From assembly GCA_006515795.1 (NCBI GenBank), contig VFMC01000174.1:1-5450 (forward strand): a stretch of 5,450 bases of DNA, written 5' to 3'. Every line of letters starts with the position of its first letter. Positions within the stretch are counted from its first letter, which is position 1. Both the position numbers and the translations under genes were made by a program. Positions 1 to 5,450 of this stretch are shown piece after piece. The notes beneath the pieces are model-generated. The model was not told the DNA's origin. It saw nothing but the letters and a program-made list of their open reading frames with translations, and made no database searches. The DNA is from Acidimicrobiaceae bacterium (lineage in GTDB: Bacteria; Actinomycetota; Acidimicrobiia; Acidimicrobiales; Ilumatobacteraceae).

Positions 1-763
1 GCCACGGCACGACGGCGTGCTCCAGGAGATTCGCTCCGACGAAGAACAACAGCCCGAGGATCGACCCGCCCATCACGTAGGCGAAGCCGAGCGCTTTGTT
101 CGAGCTGTTGAGGGTGCCGGAGATCTTGCTGCCGAGGCCATCTTGGGTGCCGCCGAAGTACTCGGAGACGAGTGCGATGATGACGGCGATCGGGACTGCT
201 GTGCGGATGCCGGTGAAAAGGTACGGCATCGTGTTGGGTAGCCGCACCTTGGCAAGGGTTTGGCGCGGGGTGGCAGCGTACGAGCGCATCAGCTCCATCT
301 GCGTGGCGTCGTTCTGGCGCAAGCCCTTCGCCACCTGGACGAACACGATGAAGAAGACAGCCAAGGTGACCATGATCCGCCGCCCGGTCTGGCTGTCGAG
401 CGGATACATCCGATTGAGCACACCGACGATGACCACGGCCGGGATGGCGGCAATGGTGACTGCCAGCGGATCGACGATCTCGCTCACCAGCTTGAACCGG
501 TTCGTGAGTGCGGCGACGCCGAAGCCGATCACGGTGCCGAGCACGAGGCCGATCAGCGCGTTGAGACCGGTGACCTTGCAGGCATCGAGCACGAGGTCGA
601 ACTTGTCGAAGAACTCGTCGACGATCGCAGTCGGCTTGGGGATGACGAAAGGCTGCACGTCCTTGTACTCCACCCACAACTGCCAGAGCGCGACGAACAC
701 CACGCCGAGCACCACAGGAGGCAGCACGTTGCCCATGGTGCGGCGGGCGCGGTCGGCGTTCAT
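1..763 (-). CDS. ABC transporter permease, NitT/TauT (SsuC/TauC-like) family, partial at left edge
   Basis: This is an inner-membrane permease subunit of an ABC importer. I translated it from the ATG at 763-761; the frame stays open for 254 codons to the left edge, so only the last few residues should be missing. After a short basic N-terminus (MNADRARR) there is a hydrophobic helix (about 14-30), then further membrane segments near 65-85, 98-117, 129-146, 185-200 and 228-246. VIPKP at 39-43 matches the 'LPxP' element typical of the SsuC/TauC group. The cytoplasmic EAA-type loop that docks on the ATPase is at about 157-180 (ELMRSYAATP, then VRLPNTMP). The start overlaps the ATPase stop as ATGA, so the two are translationally coupled; the upstream AGGGG is poorly spaced at 11 bases. 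Its sequence differs clearly from the permease on the other side of the ATPase, so the pair may form a heterodimeric channel. A pyrimidine-type substrate is inferred from hydA and mmsA upstream. Confidence 0.9.
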   Translation of the reverse strand, partial: MNADRARRTMGNVLPPVVLGVVFVALWQLWVEYKDVQPFVIPKPTAIVDEFFDKFDLVLDACKVTGLNALIGLVLGTVIGFGVAALTNRFKLVSEIVDPLAVTIAAIPAVVIVGVLNRMYPLDSQTGRRIMVTLAVFFIVFVQVAKGLRQNDATQMELMRSYAATPRQTLAKVRLPNTMPYLFTGIRTAVPIAVIIALVSEYFGGTQDGLGSKISGTLNSSNKALGFAYVMGGSILGLLFFVGANLLEHAVVPW

Positions 764-1569
764 CGGTCGATGATCCCCTGTGCGCCGGCGCCGATGTCGC
801 CACCGCGAAGGGCCTCGCGCACCTCGGTGACCCGCTCGAAGAATGCTGTCGCCTCACGGGTGAGCTCTGTTCGGTCGCGCCCCAGACCGACATCGACCAC
901 ACCGGTGATGCGACCTGGTCGCGGCGACATGACCACGACCCGATCGGCGAGGTACACCGCCTCGGGGATCGAATGGGTGACGAAGACCACCGTCGTGCCG
1001 GTGTCGGCACAGATGCGCAGCAGCTCGGCCTGCATGTGCTCGCGGGTCATCTCGTCGAGCGCGCCGAACGGCTCATCCATCAGCAGCAGTTCGGGATGCG
1101 CGGCGAGCGCCCTGGCGATGGCCACGCGCTGCTGCATGCCTCCCGATAGCTGCCACGGCATGTGCGTGGCGAAGTCGGTGAGCTTCACCAGTTCGAGCAT
1201 CTCGCGGCTGCGGGCCCGACGCCTGGCCTTGTCCCAACCCTTCAGCTCGAGCGGGAGCTCGATGTTTCGCTCGACGCTGCGCCACTCGAACAAGCCGCTC
1301 TGCTGAAACGCCATGCCGTAGTCCTGGTCGAGACGAGCCTGATGAGCGGACTTGCCGTTGACCGTCACCGTGCCACCGGTGGGCTGGATCAGATCGGCGA
1401 TCAGTCGCAGCAGGGTGGACTTGCCACACCCGGACGGCCCGATCAACGACACGAACTCCCCTTTGGCGATGTCGAGATCGATGTCGACGAGCGCATCGAC
1501 ACGACTGCCGCCGGCGACCTGGAACACCTTGCCGACCCCGCTCACGCGGACCGTTGTCGAGGGGGTCAT
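760..1569 (-). CDS. ABC transporter ATP-binding protein, NitT/TauT (SsuB/TauB-like) family
   Basis: This 269-residue ATPase powers an ABC importer at the inner face of the cytoplasmic membrane. All nucleotide-binding motifs are intact: Walker A GPSGCGKST (44-52), Q-loop FQQ (88-90), signature LSGGMQQR (141-148), Walker B LLLMDEP (161-167) followed by FGALD, and the H-loop histidine in FVTHS (196-200). The MDEPFGALDEMTR stretch, the THSIPEAVYLADRVVVMSPRPGRI region and the length are typical of the SsuB/TauB/ThiZ group that serves nitrate, sulfonates, taurine and pyrimidine-like compounds. The ATG at 1569 is supported by AGGAG five bases upstream and by a 4-base ATGA overlap with the preceding permease gene. 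Its own stop overlaps the next permease start in the same way. The ATPase alone cannot give the substrate. A pyrimidine or its breakdown product is inferred from hydA and mmsA in the same operon. Confidence 0.96.
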   Translation of the reverse strand: MTPSTTVRVSGVGKVFQVAGGSRVDALVDIDLDIAKGEFVSLIGPSGCGKSTLLRLIADLIQPTGGTVTVNGKSAHQARLDQDYGMAFQQSGLFEWRSVERNIELPLELKGWDKARRRARSREMLELVKLTDFATHMPWQLSGGMQQRVAIARALAAHPELLLMDEPFGALDEMTREHMQAELLRICADTGTTVVFVTHSIPEAVYLADRVVVMSPRPGRITGVVDVGLGRDRTELTREATAFFERVTEVREALRGGDIGAGAQGIIDR

Positions 1570-2423
1570 GCCATCTCCTGGGGGCGATTGCGCATCATGC
1601 GCCGATCGATGGCGACCACGATGATCGACATCACGAGACCGAGCGCGGCAGCACCGAACACCGCCGTGTAGAGCTTGGCGGGATCACTCGACGCCTCCTG
1701 ACCGTAGGCAAAGATCTTGCGTCCCACGCCGCCTTTCACGCCGAGCGAGATCTCCGACACGATCACGCCGACCACCGCCGACGCGCCGGCCACGCGCAGC
1801 GACGGGGCAATGAAGGGAACGGCCGCGGGGAAGCGCAGCTTGCGCAACGTGGTCCACCAACCGGCCGCGTACGAATCCATCAGTTCGAGCGACGTGGCCT
1901 GCGCCGACTTCAGGCCGCGCAGCGTGCCGAGCGCCACCGGGAAGAAGGCCAGGAACACCCCGAGGATCACCGCCGCGATCCACGTCTCGGTCGCCAGGTC
2001 GCGGCTGGCATAGGCGAGCAGCGACAGGATCAGCGGCCCGAGCACGATGATCGGCACCGTCTGGGAGACCACCAGATATGGCATCAGGGCACGCTCGGCC
2101 GCACGGAAGCGAGCCATCATCACGGCCAGCGCGACACCCAGAGCGGTGCCGACGACGAATGCGAGCAACGCCACCCGGAACGAGTACCACGTGGCGATGG
2201 CCACCACGTGGAGCACCGAGTCGGGGTTGCCGCGAACCTCGGGTTCGGTGAGCCGGCTGAACATGTCCCAGACGTGAGGCATGGCCAGGTCGCTGGTGCG
2301 CGGCAACACGTTCACACCGAAGACCGAACCGCCGTCGACCGGTCCGATCCACTTGTAGATCTCCCACGCTGCGGCGACGAGGGCGAACGACAGCGGGAAC
2401 ATGAGCACGCGGCGAACCCTCAC
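1566..2423 (-). CDS. ABC transporter permease, NitT/TauT (SsuC/TauC-like) family
   Basis: This is a full-length permease of an ABC importer, 285 residues from the GTG chosen here. Hydrophobic segments lie near residues 9-26, 81-103, 116-138, 148-170, 206-226 and 250-273, about six helices as in the BPD_transp_1 family. The ATPase-docking EAA-type loop is at about 180-200 (LELMDSYAAG, then LRFPAAVPF). The start is ambiguous. A TTG at 2429 gives 287 residues but sits one base from GAGGG. The GTG at 2423 lies seven bases after that GAGGG (2431-2435) and is preferred. A GTG at 2408 and an ATG at 2402 are also in frame. The gene begins about ten bases after the oxidoreductase stop, and its stop overlaps the ATPase ATG. 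The first loop (about 30-75) is longer than in the left-hand permease, so the two are not recent duplicates. Substrate by context: a pyrimidine-type compound. Confidence 0.93.
   Translation of the reverse strand: MRVRRVLMFPLSFALVAAAWEIYKWIGPVDGGSVFGVNVLPRTSDLAMPHVWDMFSRLTEPEVRGNPDSVLHVVAIATWYSFRVALLAFVVGTALGVALAVMMARFRAAERALMPYLVVSQTVPIIVLGPLILSLLAYASRDLATETWIAAVILGVFLAFFPVALGTLRGLKSAQATSLELMDSYAAGWWTTLRKLRFPAAVPFIAPSLRVAGASAVVGVIVSEISLGVKGGVGRKIFAYGQEASSDPAKLYTAVFGAAALGLVMSIIVVAIDRRMMRNRPQEMA
1575..1579 (-). promoter_or_regulatory. Ribosome binding site of the ABC ATPase (AGGAG)
   Basis: AGGAG lies within the last codons of the upstream permease gene, five bases before the ATPase ATG at 1569. 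Together with the ATGA overlap it fixes the ATPase start and indicates translational coupling. Confidence 0.75.
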
Positions 2424-2430
2424 GAGCAAG

Positions 2431-2435
2431 CCCTC
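2431..2435 (-). promoter_or_regulatory. Ribosome binding site deciding the permease start (GAGGG)
   Basis: GAGGG overlaps the oxidoreductase stop codon (TGAGGG). It is seven bases before the GTG at 2423 but only one base before the TTG at 2429, so it supports the GTG. A second GTGAGGG copy at 2417-2423 sits eight bases before another in-frame GTG at 2408, leaving that as an alternative start. Confidence 0.6.
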
Positions 2436-3464
2436 ACGACCGCGCCTTCACCACGTCGGCGACGGCTGGCATCACCTTTTCGCCGTACGCCCGCAACGTG
2501 GAGTCCTTGTCGTCGTGCTGCAGGTAGATCGCGAACTGGTCGACTCCGAGTGCCTTGAGTTGCAGCATGCGCTCGATGTGGGCCTCGACGGGCCCGATGA
2601 TGCAGAACCGATCGACGATCTCGTCGGGCACGAACGACGTGTGCGTGTTGCCGGCCTGACCGTGCTCGTTGTAGTCGTATCCCTGACGATCCTTGATGTA
2701 GTCGGTGAGGGCCTGCGGCACCGCGGCCGTGTCGCTGCCGTACCGCGAGACGATGTCGGCCACGTGGTTGCCGACCATTCCGCCGAACCACCGGCACTGC
2801 TCACGACCATGGGCCAACGCTTCCGGGCTGCCATCGGTGACGTACGCCGGGGCGGCGACACAGATGGTGATGTCGGCCGGGTCCCGCCCGGCCGCTTCGG
2901 CGGCGGCCCTGACCGCGCCGATGGTCCATTCGGCGATCGACAGGTCGGCGAGTTGCAGGATGAAGCCGTCGCCGACCTGGCCGGTGAGCGCGAGCGCCTT
3001 CGGACCGTACGCCGCAACCCACAGCTCGAGCTCGCTCTTGGCGGCCCAAGGCAGACGCAACTCAGATCCCTTGTAGGCGACGCTGCGGCCGTTGCCCAGC
3101 TCGCGGATGACGTGCACGGCCTCGCGCAACGTGGCCAGCGTGGTGGGCGCCCCGTTGGTTACGCGCACGGCCGAGTCGCCGCGACCGATGCCGCACACGG
3201 TGCGGTTGCCGAACATCTCGTTGAGCGTGGCGTACACGCTCGCGGTCACGGTCCAGTCGCGGGTGGCCGGATTGGTGACCATCGGCCCCACCACCACGTT
3301 GCGGGTCTCGGCCAGGATCTGGCTGTAGATGACGTACGGCTCCTGCCACAGGATGTGGCTGTCGAAGGTCCACACATGGGTGAACCCGTACGTCTCGGCC
3401 CGCTTGGCCAGATCGATCACGCGCGCCGACGGCGGCGTGGTCTGCAGAACGACGCCGAACTCCA

Positions 3465-3465
<1 letters not shown>
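2434..3465 (-). CDS. LLM class (luciferase-like) flavin/F420-type oxidoreductase
   Basis: This is a 343-residue cytoplasmic protein of the bacterial luciferase-like superfamily, an (alpha/beta)8 barrel using FMN or coenzyme F420. Visible family features are the N-terminal strand MEFGVVLQTT, AKRAETYGFTHVWTFDSH (20-37), the loop MVTNPATRDW (62-71) with TVTASVYATLNEM after it, GIGRGDSAVR (92-101) typical of F420-linked members, and GDGFILQLAD (166-175). The C-terminal LGVDQFAIYLQHDD (306-319) is also typical. There is no signal peptide. I recall a group named after Colwellia CPS_4306 with similar features, but cannot confirm membership. The ATG at 3465 shares its A with the mmsA stop (TGATG). 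No good Shine-Dalgarno precedes it, so translation probably depends on coupling to mmsA. The frame is also open far upstream inside mmsA, but that part has no family similarity. The substrate is unknown. Between hydA/mmsA and transporter genes it probably acts on a pyrimidine, a dihydropyrimidine or a related imported compound. RutA-like ring cleavage and F420- or flavin-linked reduction are both possible. Confidence 0.92.
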
Positions 3466-4829
<1,364 letters not shown>

Positions 4830-4897
4830 ACCACGCCGCTGCGACCGGAGGTGCCTTCGAGCACCTTGCCGTCGATCCAGTGGGAGATCCTGTTCAT

Positions 4898-4937
4898 GTT
4901 GTGCTCCTCGAAGTTCAGAGAATGGGGTGAGGTTCGA
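4898..4937 (-). other. hydA-mmsA intergenic gap
   Basis: This 40-base spacer is the only real intergenic gap in the window; all other junctions overlap or are nearly abutting. It contains the mmsA ribosome binding site. I see no hairpin with a T-run and no convincing -35/-10 pair, so it looks like an intra-operon spacer. Confidence 0.6.
4904..4909 (-). promoter_or_regulatory. Ribosome binding site of mmsA (GAGGAG)
   Basis: GAGGAG lies six bases upstream of the ATG at 4897, in the 40-base gap after hydA. It is the strongest Shine-Dalgarno in the window and decides the true mmsA start, against the downstream GTG at 4829 that a simple ORF call would choose. Confidence 0.85.
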
Positions 4938-5450
4938 TCAGACCAGGTACTGCGACAGCCCGCGCCTCACGTACTGGCCGTGGCCCTTGCGGCCGACGTA
5001 CTGATCGTGCTCGACCACGACGGTGCCACGGGAGAAGACCGTGTCGACCTTGCCGTCGATCACCCATCCCTCCCACGCGGAGTGGTCCATGTTCATGTGG
5101 TGCTTGTCGTTGATGCCGATCTTGGTCTTCGTGTTCGGATCCCACACCACGACGTCGGCGTCGCTGCCCGGGGCGATGACACCCTTTTTCGGGTACATGC
5201 CGAACATCCGCGCCGGCGTGGTGGAGCAGGTTTCGACCCATCTCTCGAGGGTGAGCTCGCCGGCCACCACCCCCTGGTAGACGAGCTCCATGCGGTGCTC
5301 GACCCCACCGATGCCGTTGGGGATCGCCGAGAAGTTGCCGAGGCCGAGCTCCTTTTGATCCTTGAAGCAGAACGGGCAGTGGTCGGTGCTCACCACCGCC
5401 AGCTCGTTCATCCGCAGGCCCTTCCACAGGTCGCCCTGGTGGCCGTGGCC
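4938..5450 (-). CDS. hydA: Dihydropyrimidinase (D-hydantoinase family), C-terminal part, cut at right edge
   Basis: This is a cytoplasmic amidohydrolase that opens 5,6-dihydrouracil or dihydrothymine to N-carbamoyl-beta-alanine or N-carbamoyl-beta-aminoisobutyrate, the second step of reductive pyrimidine breakdown. The frame is open to the right edge, giving 170 residues to the TGA at 4940-4938, roughly the last third of a ~460-480-residue protein. Fragment features: GHQGDLWKGLR (3-13); STDHCPF (21-27), whose Asp23 matches the conserved metal/catalytic aspartate of the family; IPNGIGGVEHRM at about 44-55, the substrate-contacting Asn/Gly loop; and STTPARMFGMYPKKG at about 81-95. These are followed by the C-terminal beta-sandwich (GSDADVVVWDP, SRGTVVVEHDQYVG). 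Other metal ligands, including the carbamylated Lys, lie outside the window. An ATG at 5411 is internal and is not the start. A hydantoinase or other dihydropyrimidinase-like protein is possible, but the GVEHRM and TDHCPF motifs plus mmsA next door favour dihydropyrimidinase. Confidence 0.95.
   Translation of the reverse strand, partial: GHGHQGDLWKGLRMNELAVVSTDHCPFCFKDQKELGLGNFSAIPNGIGGVEHRMELVYQGVVAGELTLERWVETCSTTPARMFGMYPKKGVIAPGSDADVVVWDPNTKTKIGINDKHHMNMDHSAWEGWVIDGKVDTVFSRGTVVVEHDQYVGRKGHGQYVRRGLSQYLV

Noticed and set aside
5409..5411. ATG at 5411 as the start of a short dihydropyrimidinase-like gene
   Set aside because: The frame continues to the right edge with family sequence (GHQGDLWKGLR) upstream of this Met, so it is internal.

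Overview
This 5450-base window is GC-rich and gene-dense, and every supported gene reads on the minus strand. The order of transcription is therefore right to left. It looks like one polycistronic operon that enters from the right edge and leaves at the left edge; no promoter or terminator is visible inside. The high GC, the G/C-rich third codon positions, a GTG or TTG start, and a luciferase-like oxidoreductase of the F420-associated type suggest an actinobacterium, possibly of the Acidimicrobiia. That placement is inference, not proof.

Layout in order of transcription: (1) the C-terminal 170 residues of a dihydropyrimidinase (hydA), cut by the right edge. (2) After 40 bases with a strong ribosome binding site, a CoA-acylating methylmalonate/malonate-semialdehyde dehydrogenase (mmsA). 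Its 5' end is broken: the first 40 codons lie in one frame and the rest in another, and about 17 expected residues are missing at the junction. (3) A 343-residue luciferase-like (LLM) flavin/F420-type oxidoreductase, whose ATG overlaps the mmsA stop as TGATG. (4) An ABC transporter permease starting within a dozen bases of the previous stop. (5) An ABC ATPase of the nitrate/taurine (NitT/TauT) type, with an ATGA overlap. (6) A second, different ABC permease of the same family, with another ATGA overlap, cut by the left edge.

How they fit together: dihydropyrimidinase opens dihydrouracil or dihydrothymine. After decarbamoylation and transamination by enzymes not in the window, the malonate or methylmalonate semialdehyde is converted by MmsA to acetyl-CoA or propionyl-CoA. 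The transporter most likely imports a pyrimidine or related compound. Its substrate-binding protein is not in the window and may lie beyond the left edge. The window therefore reads as a reductive pyrimidine catabolism and uptake operon. The role of the LLM oxidoreductase is the open question. The two points most worth checking are the mmsA frameshift/deletion and the function of the LLM enzyme.
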